Source of the DNA: Elgaria multicarinata webbii
Lineage: Eukaryota > Chordata > Lepidosauria > Squamata > Anguidae
Direction: 5' to 3'
Length of the DNA stretch: 64,000 bases
Assembly: GCF_023053635.1 (NCBI RefSeq)
Contig: NC_086182.1
Coordinates: 6,659,001 to 6,723,000 of the forward strand
The position numbers and the translations under genes are program-made. Each line of letters starts with the position of its first letter. Position 1 is the first letter of the stretch. Of this stretch, positions 42,600 to 53,671 are shown one piece after another. The notes below the pieces were generated by a model. It was not told the origin of the DNA, ran no database searches, and saw nothing but the letters and a program-made list of their open reading frames with translations.

Positions 42600-43432
42600 C
42601 AGGGCCGATGCCAGGCTTTTTTGCGCCCTAGGCAAGGTGAGCTGCTTTCACCCCCACCCCACCCCACCGTATCCCCCACCACCCCAGGTAGGCGGAGACA
42701 GGTTACCTGTCCCTCGCCCGAAGTCCTCCTGGCTTGGTGGGACGCTGCAGTGCGGTGGGTGGGCGGGCAGCTCCACTTCCGTCAGTTCGCCCCCCCCCCC
42801 TCCAGCATCCCGGCTTGGCTTTGGCTGGGAGGGCCCAGCCAAAGCCAAGCCGGGAAGCTGGGGGAGGGCAGTCAGATGGCTCCACGTTCTGACTTCCGGC
42901 GTGTGCCAGAAGTCAGAACATGGAGCCGTTCCCCCCCCCCCCCCCCAGCGTCCCGGCTTGGCTTCGGCAGGGAGCATCCAGCCGAAACCAAGCCGGGACG
43001 CTGGGGGAGGGCGGTCAGATGGCTCCACGTTCTGACTTCCGGCGTGCGCCAGAAGTCAGAACATGGAGCCGTTCCCGCCCCCCCCCAGCGTCCCGGCTTG
43101 GCTTCGGCAGGGAGCATCCAGCCGAAACCAAGCCGGGACGCTGGGGGAGGGCGGTCAGATGGCTCCACGTTCTGAAGTCAGAATGTGGAGCCGCCCGCCC
43201 CCCAGTGTCCCGGGTTGGCTTCGGCTGCTGGGCGGGCGCCCAGTTGAAGCCAAGCCAGAGACGCTGGGGGGGGGGGGGAGCGGAAGGCTTCGGAACGGCA
43301 TGCCCGGAAGCTGCCCTCACTCAGCCAGAGCAGCTCTGGGAGTGGGAGGGCGACTTCCGGGCCCGCCATTCGGCGCCCCCTTACCTTGGCGCTCTAGGCG
43401 GCCGCCTAACTGGCCTCTATGGAAGCGCCGGC

Positions 43433-43436
<4 letters not shown>
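42600..43436. mobile_element. Large hAT-type MITE, CAGGGCCGG family, with internal hairpin minisatellite
   Basis: Begins CAGGGCCGATGCCAGGCTTT and ends GGAAGCGCCGGCCCTT. It matches 5028-5520 in both flanks (GACAGGTTACCTGTCCCTCG, TAGGCGGCCGCCTAACTGGC) but its middle is expanded. Inserted in a (TC)n(AC)n tract, so the duplication cannot be read. All open frames of 60-229 codons here are palindrome artefacts. Confidence 0.88.
42938..43225. repeat. Two tandem copies of a 142-bp double-hairpin unit
   Basis: Each unit carries CCAGCGTCCCGGCTTGGCTT ... AAGCCGGGACGCTGG and GGCTCCACGTTCTGA ... TCAGAACATGGAGCC, i.e. two stem-loops. A diverged third unit lies upstream (42797-42930), and the second full unit is shortened at its end. 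Confidence 0.85.

Positions 43437-43517
<81 letters not shown>
43434..43517. repeat. (TC)n(AC)n microsatellite, right of hAT insertion
   Basis: About 45 bp of TC and about 38 bp of AC directly after the element; much longer than the left partner. Confidence 0.93.
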
Positions 43518-43519
<2 letters not shown>

Positions 43520-43701
43520 TTTTTACTCTGCTTGCCATCTCTAGCCAAAGAGCCTCTGCAGGGCTTTGAAACAATACAAAACCCTGCAAATCCTGCTTGC
43601 CAGAGATGAACGTGGGATGAGTCTACCAGAATAAACAGCGTTCCCTTTCCCAAACTACTGCTAACACTCCGGGGGGTGAGGTGGGGTGGGGGAACGACCC
43701 T

Positions 43702-43705
43702 ATCC

Positions 43706-43749
<44 letters not shown>
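43702..43749. repeat. (TATC)n microsatellite
   Basis: About 12 uninterrupted tetranucleotide copies. Confidence 0.93.
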
Positions 43750-43750
<1 letters not shown>

Positions 43751-45382
43751 CTCCTGCCTTTGTCTGCTGCTGGGATTAAAAATAAAACGTAACTTCTTAT
43801 TTCTACAAGACTGCAGCAACGAATTAAAAACCTTGGTCCACAGAAAGGGTTTGACCTGAATGGCAGAAGACAGGCTGTCAGGTGGCCAAAAGAGAGGAAA
43901 CACGTCCTCAAGAAAGAGGACACCGATTGGTATAAAAACTGCAGGTATTAATTTACATAGAGAGATGCAAACTGAGAAAGAATTGGTATAATTCAAATAA
44001 TAATATATATGAATATCTGGTCTGCTTTTCTTGAAACCTTTGTGTAACTCTTTTTTTAAACAGTACATATGATGGAAAATGGTGATAATTTTATATGCAC
44101 AATGTATGGTGTCGTGTGTCCCCCCCCCCCCCATTTTCATGATCTATTTTTTGTTCTGTTTGTTGATATTCACATTTTTAAAAATTCAAATAATAATAGA
44201 ACCCATCTCAGTTGGGAAGATTGTGACCAGGTGAAACAGTCTACTGTCCAGGTGCTAAATATGAATGGGGAACCTCAATATTTACCACTTAGGGTCCCTC
44301 ATCTTTAAAATTAGGGCCAAACTGCACGTCATATCCCATCACTTCCTCCTCTTTCCTGAAAGGTGCTTTTTAAATGAGTTAATCTTAGTGGCTGCAGTCA
44401 GTTGCAGAAGAGGGTTGAAAAGGAGGAACTGATAACCCTTTTTCGTTTCTGGCCATCGGTCCGCTCCAAACCCCCGTCATTCCCCAAACAACACAACTGC
44501 TTCCCCATCTACAGGGGGAAAAGTACATATCTCCACAACTTCCCCCAACACTTCAGCAATTACAGTTTTCTTTCTGCAAATGAAAAAGCACCCAGGACAT
44601 CAAACATCCCCTGAAATGTGTTGATTTTTGCCATTGGGATACTTTTTATTGCAGCCAATGTAACGTACTGGTGTAAAAAAAAAAGTCTCATCGAGTTTTT
44701 AAAATTTAACTGATCCAGGGTAGCGGACTTAAGTTCTCTGAGGAGACACAACCTCTTCACAAACAGAGTGAACTCGATAATGTCTTGCTGCTAACAACTG
44801 TTTACGTACGAATTGTGGTTACGAAGGCTTACAAAAACCTGCCTTTGTTTAGTTTGCAGACACATGGGAAAGGGCACACTTTGCACTGAGGATTCTCCTG
44901 GGAAGAGAGAGATTTTGCTGGAGAAGAAAACCATGGCTGGTTCATCAAAAGGGAGCATTTTCAAACATTTTGCCTCTGCATCAAGTGGGATGACTTAGAA
45001 TACATTGCATTGAGTGGGATGGTTTAGAACACCCGCAAGCGTTTCAAGAGCTCACTGGGCATAAGACAACTCAGGTACTCCAGGCTGTATCTATATTTTA
45101 GTTGTTTTGCAGACTGGGTGCAATGAAATGTATACTTTTGAATCCAGCAGAAGCTCTTCAAGTTAAAAGTTTTGAGAGCACAACTAATGATGAAGATCAC
45201 TTGCCATGTCTGGAAAGGTGCTCAGGACCAGAAGGATGTGTTCCCTCAAAGCAGTCCATGACTACATCCACAGATGCAGGTCAGCCTCCAGAAATCTCTC
45301 TGGAGAGACATGGAAGAGATGGGTCTCATGCCCGTGGTTGTCCAAGGGGCAGAAGACCTTGAGGTGGGTGAGCAGCAGGGAA
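43750..45382. other. No gene recognised
   Basis: AT-rich unique-looking sequence with a poly-C run at 44120-44133. No coding or repeat signal I can support. Confidence 0.4.
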
Positions 45383-45520
45383 GGGCTACAGCTCATTAGT
45401 AGAGCACATGCAGAAGGTTCCAGGTCCAATCCACGGTGTTTCCAAGTAGGTATGGAAAAAACCCTGCATGAGACTGTGGAGAGCCATTGCCAGTCAGTGG
45501 GCTGGGTTCGGACAATCACA
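45383..45520 (+). mobile_element. tRNA-derived SINE with tRNA-Ala-like head, decayed
   Basis: GGGCTACAGCTCATTAGTAG, AGCACATGCAGAAGGTTCCA and GGTCCAATCC mirror a tRNA A box and B box (GTAGCTCAGTGGTAGAGCA..., GGTTCAATCC). Continues with AGCCATTGCCAGTCAGTGGG. Same family as 47230-47789. Confidence 0.7.
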
Positions 45521-46456
45521 GCCATCCTGAACTGAAGCTGGCATCCTGAACTCTAAGACCTCAGCTCCTCCACATGATCAATTTATTGCATACTGGTGAT
45601 TGGTCACTCACAGAAGTTTGTGAGTCCTTTTCATGATGTTGTCAACCTCTGATGCATCTCCCGCCATTTTCAAGCAGGAATCCGCCGTTTTATAACCCCC
45701 TGAAAATGCTGTAGTAAATTGAAATCGTGCAATAAAACAGTGCCATCTGCTAGCGGCATAATTGAAATATATGGGAAGGAACTGGCAAAAACAAAGGGGG
45801 GAGGCACGTGTATTGTGCCGCTCGTTAAATCCATGAAGACTCCGGAACACAAAGCTACAGGATTTTGTAAGGCTACAGGATTTTTGCTAAACGTGGAGAA
45901 GCCCTGAGAAGGCGCTGACATCTGGTAAGTCTTGGCAAAGACCTGGTCGATTCTGAGATATAGCCAAGGATGTAAGAATTGCCTAATCTGCACTGGAGGG
46001 TCAGTTCAGCAGCAGGTATTCTAGGTTATACATGCGAAACACTGCCTCAACATCACGAAGTGGACACTGTTTCTTTTGCACCAGGGTAGCAGATTAAAAA
46101 ACAGAAAGTGCCCCAGCTGTGGGAGGCTGGTTCGCAAGGCCCATTGATGTGAAATGTTCCAGAAGTCAGTAGGTTGGGACAAACAAGAAGCTTTCATTGG
46201 GGAACATTTCCTTCACAAGAGACAGATTTGTTTCTGGGGCTGAAAAATATCCCTTGTTACCAACATTAGTGATTAATGATGATAGATGTTTTCCTTCGCA
46301 GTTTATGTCAGTTTTGTAATATCTTGGGTTCAAAACATAGTTTTTGTTTTTCGAAGTGAAAATAAAAATGTTAGCATTTCAAAGAAACAGAAAGGCTGTT
46401 GGTTACTCTATTCAAAAGAGCCGGGATGGTGGTGGTGGTGGGCAGGCGGGTGGGAC
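45521..46456. other. No gene recognised
   Basis: Unique-looking sequence without supported features. Confidence 0.4.
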
Positions 46457-46960
46457 CAGGGCCGGTGCCAGACTATTTTGCGCCCGAGGCAGGGGAGCTG
46501 CTTTCACCCACTCACACCCACCCCAGCATACCTGGGCATGGGGTGCCATCTCGCCTGCCCAGCCGAAGCAAAGCCAGGACACTGGGGTGGGGGGGCCGGC
46601 GGGCAGGCAGCCTTGGAACAGCGCACCCGGCCAGAAGCCGCTCTGGGAGAGTGACTTCCGGGCGCGCCGTTCCGAAGCCGCCCGCTCGCCCGCCCCCCGT
46701 TCTGGCTTCACTTTGGTGCCCACCCAGCCAAAGTGAAGCCAGGATGCTGGAGTGGGTGGGCGTGGCGGGCGTGGCTTCACTTCGGCTGGGTGGGCACCCA
46801 GGACACTGGGGTGGGTGAGGGGCTTCAGAACGGCGTGCCTGGAAGTCGCCCTCTCAGAGCCGCTGTGGGAGAGTGGCTTCCAGGTGCGGTGTTTGACGCC
46901 CCCCTTACCTTGGCGCTCTAGGCGGCCGCCTGAGCGGCCTCTATGGTAGCACCGGCCCTG
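46457..46960. mobile_element. hAT-type MITE, CAGGGCCGG family, perfect target duplication
   Basis: CAGGGCCGGTGCCAGACTAT ... GTAGCACCGGCCCTG, with GGTGGGAC at 46449-46456 and 46961-46968. The core (about 46541-46690) is inverted and shared with the differently ended hAT at 23546-23941. Also contains TTCACTTTGG.. / ..CCAAAGTGAA palindromes. Confidence 0.92.
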
Positions 46961-47141
46961 GGTGGGACGCCTACTCCAATCAAGCTTTACACCACATGTG
47001 AAAAGTGTGCTTTCTGGCTATGGCTGTTTGGGTATTGTGAACATCACATGTGACATCAAATGATGGATTTGTTTTGGGAGATTTTACTACTCCGAGGTAC
47101 ACTGGAATTTGTCTTCAGGTAGTAAAACTGGATATAAGGCC

Positions 47142-47168
47142 GTGTGTGTGTGTGTGTGTGTGTGTGTT
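47142..47168. repeat. (GT)n microsatellite
   Basis: Uninterrupted GT tract of about 27 bp. Confidence 0.88.
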
Positions 47169-47229
47169 AGGAGGGGGAGGGTAGTTTGTCCCTTAGTATT
47201 GCTTCACTTCTGTGGACTTTTTTAAGATA

Positions 47230-47789
47230 AGAAAACAAGAAGCTGCTTTATACTTCGAGCGTCATCAGACAAGGTGGTGGGGATTTTCATGTTTCCCTAC
47301 CGTCGCTATGGTCCCCTGCCGCTGTCCCACAATAGCGCGATCTCTTTACATGAGGAGAGAAAGAGGAAGCAGCAACGACCACGTGGCCCATTCAGGGGCT
47401 GTTGGTATCGTGCGGCTTTTCCTGCACACAGCAGGAAATGGCGGCAAGTTTCACTTAAAAAAAAATAAGTCGGATTTACTGGGGTCTGTTTTGTTGCGGA
47501 AATAAGACCAGAAGGGGCGGGAGGCAGATGGTGTTGTCAAAAGGACACACAAAAAACTGTGTGTGGGCAGTAATGCGCGTGCGATAAAACACTCGTCTGA
47601 TGATGCCCAGAGTTGGGCTTCTGTTCCATCTACCCTAGTATTGTCGACACAGACTGGCAGCAGCTCTCCAGGATTCCAGGCAGGGTTTTTTCTGGCCCTA
47701 CCTAGAGGTGCTGGGGATTGAGCCTAAGTCCTACTGGACTGGAGACCTTCTGCAAAGCGTGCGCTCTACCACTGAGCTATGCTCCCACC
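47230..47789 (-). mobile_element. tRNA-derived SINE, split by a MITE
   Basis: Right part 47610-47789 ends GCGCTCTACCACTGAGCTAT, the complement of a tRNA-Ala-like A box, with GGGGATTGAGCCTAAGTC for the B box and CAGACTGGCAGCAGCTCTCC next. Left part 47230-47255 (GAAGCTGCTTTATACTT) is its CR1-like 3' tail. Confidence 0.82.
47256..47609. mobile_element. MITE with TCATCAGAC ends inside the SINE
   Basis: CGAGCGTCATCAGACAAGG at the left and ACTCGTCTGATGATGCCC at the right. Interior shared (inverted) with 13640-13862. Contains AGGAAATGGCGGCAAGTTTC. Confidence 0.72.
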
Positions 47790-47944
47790 ACTCTCAAGGG
47801 TAAATGTTGTACCAGCCTGCCTGCCTTTCTCAATCTGGTCTGAACATAGAGGAGGCAAAGTGGATATACCACTTGCAGCAGCCTGCTTGTTTGAGATCTG
47901 GGCTTGTTAGTGGTGCAGGCAACCACTCTGGTCTCTCCCAGTCC

Positions 47945-47945
<1 letters not shown>

Positions 47946-47983
<38 letters not shown>

Positions 47984-48458
47984 TTGTTACCCACCTCTCC
48001 CTCTGGATCGAGGCGGGGTACAACACAAATAAAAACACCATAAAATACATACAACTAATTCAAACGTTTAAAACCAGCACATTAAAAGCAGCACATCATT
48101 TAAAAAGGCATCTTAAAATTCAACTGGGTAGGCCTGCTGGAAGAGATCAGTCTTTATGGCTTTCTTAAATTCTGGAAGACTGTTAAGTTGACGAATCTCT
48201 CCCGGCAGGTCATTCCACAAACTGGGAGCAGCAGAAGAAAAGGTCCTCTGGGTAATAGTTGTCAGCCTTGTTTTTGTTGGCTGGAGTAAATTCTTCCCAG
48301 AGGACCTGAGTGTGGGGGGCGGATTGTACGGGAGAAGGCGATCCCGCAGGTAGCCTGGACCCAAACCATGTAGAGCTTTAAAGGTGATAACCAACACTTT
48401 ATACTTCGCCCAGAAACTAATTGGCAGCCAGTGAAGAGATTTTAAAACAAGTGCTGAC
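47946..48458 (-). mobile_element. L2 LINE 3' end with (AAT)n tail
   Basis: (AAT)n at 47946-47984 is the tail; then CCTCTCCCTCTGGATCGAGG. The minus strand encodes VITFKALHGLGPGYLRDRLL, TITQRTFSSAAPSLWNDLPG and FQQAYPVEF, open to the stop. Young copy. Confidence 0.9.
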
Positions 48459-48679
48459 CCTCCTCAAAAAAAAGTTATTGGGAAGTAAGTCCTCAAAGGG
48501 GTTGTGTGAAGCGGTCCTTCAGGTACACTGTAGTGCTGGGGAGTCAAAGAGACACAATAGTCTCAGCTGCTGCTCAAGGTCTAGCATGTAACACCCACCC
48601 ATGGATTGTTTAATCCATAGATTGTTAGGGTTGTGCACAAGCGTGTTGTTGGGTTAAAACTCTGTGCTGTTTCTCCCTC

Positions 48680-48902
48680 AACAACACAGAGGCCCCGTTC
48701 AGAAGACACCTTAAACCATGGCTTTAACCACAGTGGTTAAGCCAGGCTGTGTTCAGAAGACACCTTAAACCAAAAAGCCTTATTCACCATAATTAAAGCT
48801 GTGGTTTAAGGTGTCTTCTGAACACAGCCCGGCTTTCTGGCTTAAGCACCGTGGTTAAAGTCATGGTTTAAGGGGTCTCCTGAACGGGGCCTCTGTGTTG
48901 TT
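48680..48902. mobile_element. Nested palindromic MITE
   Basis: Arms of about 85-95 bp: AACAACACAGAGGCCCCGTT at the outside, then CAGAAGACACCTTAAACCAT. The word TTCAGAAGACACCTTAAACC occurs twice in the left arm and its complement twice in the right arm, so one fold-back lies inside another. Confidence 0.8.
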
Positions 48903-50500
48903 TCTCCCAGAGTGCTGGGTTTGGACATCACGCCGAACAACCCAGGAAGTGAGTTCCTGCCTGGGTTGTTTGCTCCATCAGATACAAAGTGGAAGTGGCA
49001 CCAGGCAGGACATTGTGTGCAACCTGGGTCAGAGCGCAGCTGGGGCTTTGAGTGTCACCTTGAGGTGTCTCTTTAAGCTCAGGGCTCCTTTGTCCTGCAG
49101 CGAGATGGCGGAAAGCCCAGGAGTGAGGAATTCAGGCCAATGGGCACCTCTCTGAGACAGGCTCAGTGGCCAGGAACACCCAGACATTCCAGCGTGTTGC
49201 AAACTAATTGTAGCCATCAGTGGGGCGTCCTTACGAAAGAAGGGCAAATAACATTTGGAGGTTGCAGCAGGCCTACCAGTTGGGCAGTTCCCTAGAGGGC
49301 CAGCGAACTGCAGAAGAGGGAGGCACCCCTTTTACCTTTGCCATCTTTCCTCAGCTGACCATTTTGTTGGCTCCGATGGGAATGAGGGAGAGAGGGACAG
49401 ACGCTGAGATTGCTGGGATAAACCCCCTTCCCAAGCCAGGAGGTTGCAATGCCTCAGCCAGCAGTCCCCCCCGTCCCCCCCCGCATACTTTTCTTTCCCC
49501 CAGGTTGGCAACTCCAGGGTGGTGGTGGGGAGATTTTGCCCCTGACCGCTGTAGCTTTATGGAGGGATAGAGGTGCATTCCTTCGATTTCTCCCCTCCCT
49601 CCCACCCTATCTATGTAAATGTAAAAGACCCTCGAGGCTCTGCCTTAATGAATATCAATCATAAAACATGTGGATGCAAGATCCAAAGCCAGCCATGGTT
49701 CCATCAGAATGAATGTCTCCCCAGGCGAGGGGTGCCTTGGGCATGAGCTCATGAGAGTGACTGGGATAATGGGGAAAGCCACCCAGATAGTCAAGATGCA
49801 ATAAAATAAACGTGAACTCTTGGCAAAAAAATGTTCTGAAGATACCAAGATAAAGGATCGCAGGTAAGGTTCCCCTGTAGATTCCTGGGGACTAAGTGGA
49901 GGCTGGGTTCCACTTTGGGTGAGGGGCGAAAGATCTGGAAACTGCTCCCTCATTTACTGGAAGAATAGCACCAGCACCACCTCCACCCCCTTAACAGCCT
50001 TTATCTTTGCATTTTGGAGCCCGAGGAGGATTTGCTTCTGAGACTGCTGGCGCTCATTGAAATGAAGGGGGTGATTGTGCCCCACTGATCAGATCTGCCC
50101 CATCTTCCCCTTCACTGAGTGCACTGGAACCTCATTCTTCAGGCAAACCAGAACTAATGTATGGAACTCACTGCCCTGTGTCAGGCTGACGGCCGTGAGT
50201 TCAGATGGCTTTAAAAGGGCGGGCTGTTTAGGCACATAGGTCTTACTCAACCACTAGCTGTCATGCATCTCCATATTCAGAGACAGTCTATCTCTGATTT
50301 TAGATTGTAAGCCCCTCGGGGCAGGGGATCGTCCTCTCATCTACACAGATGAGATGAGCTACAGTATATACCTATATTCATCCTCAACCTCTATTGCTGG
50401 ATCAGCGGCCACATCCAACATATTCCAGTTATGCTGCCTCAAAACATTAACACATGTACATTTGCCTTATCCATCCATCCTTTGCCTTTTTTTAAAAAAG

Positions 50501-50533
50501 AGAGAGAGAGAGAGAGAGAGACCCCAACATTCA

Positions 50534-50567
<34 letters not shown>
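50501..50567. repeat. (GA)n(CA)n compound microsatellite
   Basis: GA run, short spacer, CA run. Confidence 0.9.
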
Positions 50568-50842
50568 AACTGCTGCAGGGCAGGATGGGGTGGAGGTGTC
50601 ATGGTGACATCGTAGGCACTAGCCAATCGGCTCTACCCACAGCTGGTCTGTGCAGCAGACTTGCAGAACTGACATCACTTTGCTGTTCTTTTCTCTTTTG
50701 AAAGAGACTGGTCACGAAGAGAAAAAGGTCTCTTTGCAGAGAACGGGACAAGGGCTCTTCCAAAGCGCTGCCACTGCTCCACAAATCCGTCTTCGCCCTT
50801 TGATATGCACCACCAGCAACCTGGGGGAAATAATTACTGCAC

Positions 50843-50926
50843 CTGCTGCAGGAGATACCGCGCGTTGAACGCCGTCTGTTGGGAGTAACCTTCATCAAGG
50901 ATTTGTCGTCTTATAAGCTGGCAACC
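50843..50926 (-). CDS. Weak candidate internal exon (28 codons)
   Basis: On the minus strand an acceptor-like CTTATTTAAG with a branch-like CCTGAC precedes 84 bp open in phase 0: CQLIRRQILDEGYSQQTAF then NARYLLQQ, followed by GTGCAG, a poor donor. The peptide looks protein-like and the phase is compatible with the exon at 20573, but the intron would be 30 kb and the splice sites are mediocre. Not recognised. Confidence 0.25.
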
Positions 50927-51302
50927 CTTAAATAAGTTGTCAGGCCGAGAGAGTATTAATGGAATTGAGCTGACGGCAAGTTGGCAGGGGGAGACGCTAG
51001 TTTGCCGTCTCTGCAGCTGGGGCTGCTTCCAAGCCAGGCACTTGGCCAACTCGAGGCAGGGCTACTGGGGTGGCTGACGGGCAAAATCAGGTGTGTAGCC
51101 TGATCCTACTTATGCCTTGATTGGGGCTTGCTCCCAGGGAAGCGTGCACAGCCCTGCTGCCCTTTGATTCAGGAATCTGCACACCACTCCGGAGAACGCG
51201 GCACTAAGCTCTTTCCCCTCCAAACTCGAACCTTAAAGCTGACTTAGGGCCCCCTTTTAGGGGCTGAAAGGCAGGAAAGACAATTCCCCCAAACAAAACT
51301 AA

Positions 51303-51885
51303 GGGCTTTGCTAGACCCGGCAGGGAGGCGGGGCCAAGGCGCGCTAACGTTAGCGCGCCTCGCCCAGGCTACCAGACGGCGGAGTAGCAGGGAGGACGCA
51401 AGCCCTGCGGCGTCCGCCATTTTTGTTTTGTTTAAAGGGGCCGCGGGTGGCCCGAAGACTGTGGCAAGGTAAGGGGTGTTTTTTTAAAAACCGGGGGAGG
51501 GGGGGAAGGATGGCAGGGTGGGTGGCAAGGGGGGAGGGTGGGTGACAGAGAAAGCGCCGCGCGCTGCCGCCGCCCGAGCAAGCAGGCGAGCGGCGCTTGC
51601 CCGGGGGCAAGCGCCGCTCGCCTGCTTGCTCGGGCGGCGGCGGCGGCGGGCGGCGCTCCCTCTGTCACCCGCCCTCCCCCCTTGCCACCCACCCTGCCAT
51701 CCTTCCCCCTCCCCTCTCTTTCCCTCCCGCCCCCGGGGGCCGGAGCTGGGGAAAAAGCGCGCCATAAGTGAATCCGCTTATGGCGCGTTGGAGGAGGCCT
51801 CACTGCGGCCTGCCGCCGGATTCCCCTGTGCGTCATCTGGACGCACAGCAGAGAAACCGGGTTGGAAGGAAGTCTAGCGACGCCC
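51303..51885. mobile_element. PIF/Harbinger-type MITE, TAA target duplication, giant central palindrome
   Basis: Ends GGGCTTTGCTAGACC and GTCTAGCGACGCCC; TAA at 51300-51302 and 51886-51888, as expected for Harbinger. Inside, about 51490-51716 folds into a GC-rich hairpin with arms of roughly 113 bp meeting at TTGCCCGGGGGCAAG. Two smaller hairpins: GCGCGCTAACGTTAGCGCGC at about 51340 and GCGCCATAAG.. / ..CTTATGGCGC at about 51758. The purine/pyrimidine-rich open frames are artefacts. Confidence 0.88.
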
Positions 51886-52384
51886 TAAGTAAAGGATTGG
51901 GCTGAGATTCTGCAGGAGCGCTGAATGGGGTAATGGGCACAAATGCCATTTCCTGAGAATTCTCAACTTTTGTATTTGAAATGACGCAAATTTCTAACCT
52001 TTGCGGCTACAAAGGTATACTTGAAAGGCCGTGGGCAATGCCTGCTGAAATATCAGATGCCAGAAGTGGCGTTGAATAATTTTTCTGGAAGTGTCGGGGA
52101 GGAGGTTTGTGTTCTTTCCCCTCCAGTGGTCAGTGAAACAAGAATAAATTATGCCGGACAAAATAATTAGGGCAAAATGCTCATTTGCATAAATGATACA
52201 GTTTGGAATTAGGGATTGCCTGGGCACAGAATTTAAATTGTTTTTATTGTGCAGGACACGCAGTTTTGCCTAAAGCCCACCATGGTATTTTAGGTTGACT
52301 AGAGGCCCTCTGAAAGAACTTGCCTGTGCCACTAGTTGTCAACGTATAGGTGCAGGAAAGACAGAAAAAATGCCACCTGCATGA
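51886..52384. other. No gene recognised
   Basis: Unique-looking, AT-rich towards 52250. Confidence 0.4.
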
Positions 52385-52960
52385 AGCAACCCGGACATTA
52401 CGTTCAGCATCGAAGGCCCTCCTCCGGGTGTCTCCTCCAAAGGAGCTGGAGGACAGCGACAAGGGAGAGGGCCTCCTCAGTGGTGGCTCCCAAATATGGA
52501 ATAATCTCCCCAATGAGGTTCACCTGGCACCATAGAATCATAGAATAGCAGAGTTGGAAGGGGCCTACAAGGCCATGGAGTCCAACCCCCTGCTCAATGC
52601 AGGAATCCACCCTAAAGCATCCCTGACAGATAGCTGTCCAGCTGCCTCTTGAAGGCCTCGAGTGTGGGAGAGCCCACAACCTCCGTAGGTAACCAGCATT
52701 GCTACCTTTCGGCACCAGGTTTAAACTGCCCTCTTTTCTCAGGCATCTGGCAACAATTTATGAGTTTTTAATCGTGTCTTGCCTTGTCTTTGGTTGATTG
52801 TTCAAAAATCTTTTTAGATACGTTGTCCCTGTGTGTGTGTGTCTGCTGTCTGTCTCCATGTGTGTGTTTTTATGTAAATGGTTTTGCTCTTTGTATAATG
52901 GTTTCAATCTTTGTGAACTGCCCAGCGGGGCAATGGGGCGGTACAGAAATATAAGACATG
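52385..52960 (+). mobile_element. L2 LINE 3' end, split by CR1
   Basis: TTACGTTCAGCATCGAAGGC, GGGAGAGGGCCTCCTCAGTG, ATGGAATAATCTCCCCAATG, then after the CR1 piece GGCACCAGGTTTAAACTGCC, CTTTGTGAACTGCCCAGCGG and a GGGGCGGTACAGAAATATAA tail. Old, frames broken. Confidence 0.8.
52531..52692 (-). mobile_element. CR1 LINE 3' terminus inside L2
   Basis: ATAGAATCATAGAATAGCAG, then GTTGGAAGGGGCCTACAAGG and GAGTCCAACCCCCTGCTCAA: complement of the CR1 end, including the intact terminal ATTCTATG repeats. Heavily 5'-truncated. Confidence 0.9.
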
Positions 52961-52965
52961 AAGTG

Positions 52966-53671
52966 AAATCTGTGGCAACGGCCAGCCGCCCTTTCCCTTC
53001 CTCCCTTGACAAAAGGGCCGTCCAGGAAAACTCATTGCCAAGAAGGCCTCAAACTCTCTTTTCCAGCTCCTGGGATGCTTCTTAATGATCTCCTCCCTCC
53101 TTCCAGTTTAATGTATACATGAGATCAGAGCGGATAAGTTGCAACGCATTACAGGCCACCTGGGAGACATGACAGAGGCGATAGCTCATCTGCATAGTAA
53201 ATCTTGTGCAATCAGCAGAACTTAAATACTGTTTGCAGGAGTGTGTTTGGCTCCGCTGCCACTCTAATGGGCAGGCAGGGCGTGCGCTCTCTTGGCGGAC
53301 TTTCAGCCTGACCTTAACAAATGTCTCCTCTGCAGTAAGTCCTACGGAGTTCAGTGGGGCTTCCTGTGAAGTGTGTTTTGGAACGCAGCCTTATTCTGTC
53401 ACTGACGGCAGCTTAAAAAGTAAGAAATTATAGAACGTCGGTTTCCCCCAAATATCGGTTTGGTCACATGTGTAGCCAAGGCCAGCCCTAAATTCCTCTC
53501 ATGCCCCTACTAGAGGAATCCTCCTCTCAATTCTCCTCCTTTCCCAACAACTCCTGGATTCATCGCTGAGCCTGGGTGAATCTGGATGGCCGCTACAGGA
53601 ACCAGGCTGTTGCACTAGAAGCACCTTTGTTTGGGACGTGGCTAGGCAGGGGTGTTGCTAGGCCTGTGTCC
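52966..53671. other. No gene recognised; small repeat scrap
   Basis: GCAGTAAGTCCTACGGAGTT near 53334 is the common reptile dispersed text (AAGTCCTATTGAATTCAATG type). Nothing else assignable. Confidence 0.4.

Larger units (their letters stand above)
48903..51302. other. No gene proven; one weak exon candidate
   Basis: Unique-looking. Contains the (GA)n(CA)n tract at 50501-50567, an ancient-repeat-like TTGTAAGCCCCTCGGGGCAG near 50306, a CCTGATCCTACTTATGCC repeat fragment near 51098, and the candidate exon at 50843-50926. Confidence 0.4.

Noticed and set aside
42532-43609. Several overlapping 60-229 codon frames rich in Pro, Ser and Arg
   Set aside because: All arise from the palindromic, tandemly repeated core of the hAT MITE and the adjoining microsatellites.
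51350-51877. GC-rich frames and a CpG-island-like look
   Set aside because: The GC content comes from the central palindrome of the Harbinger-type MITE; there is no promoter or exon evidence.
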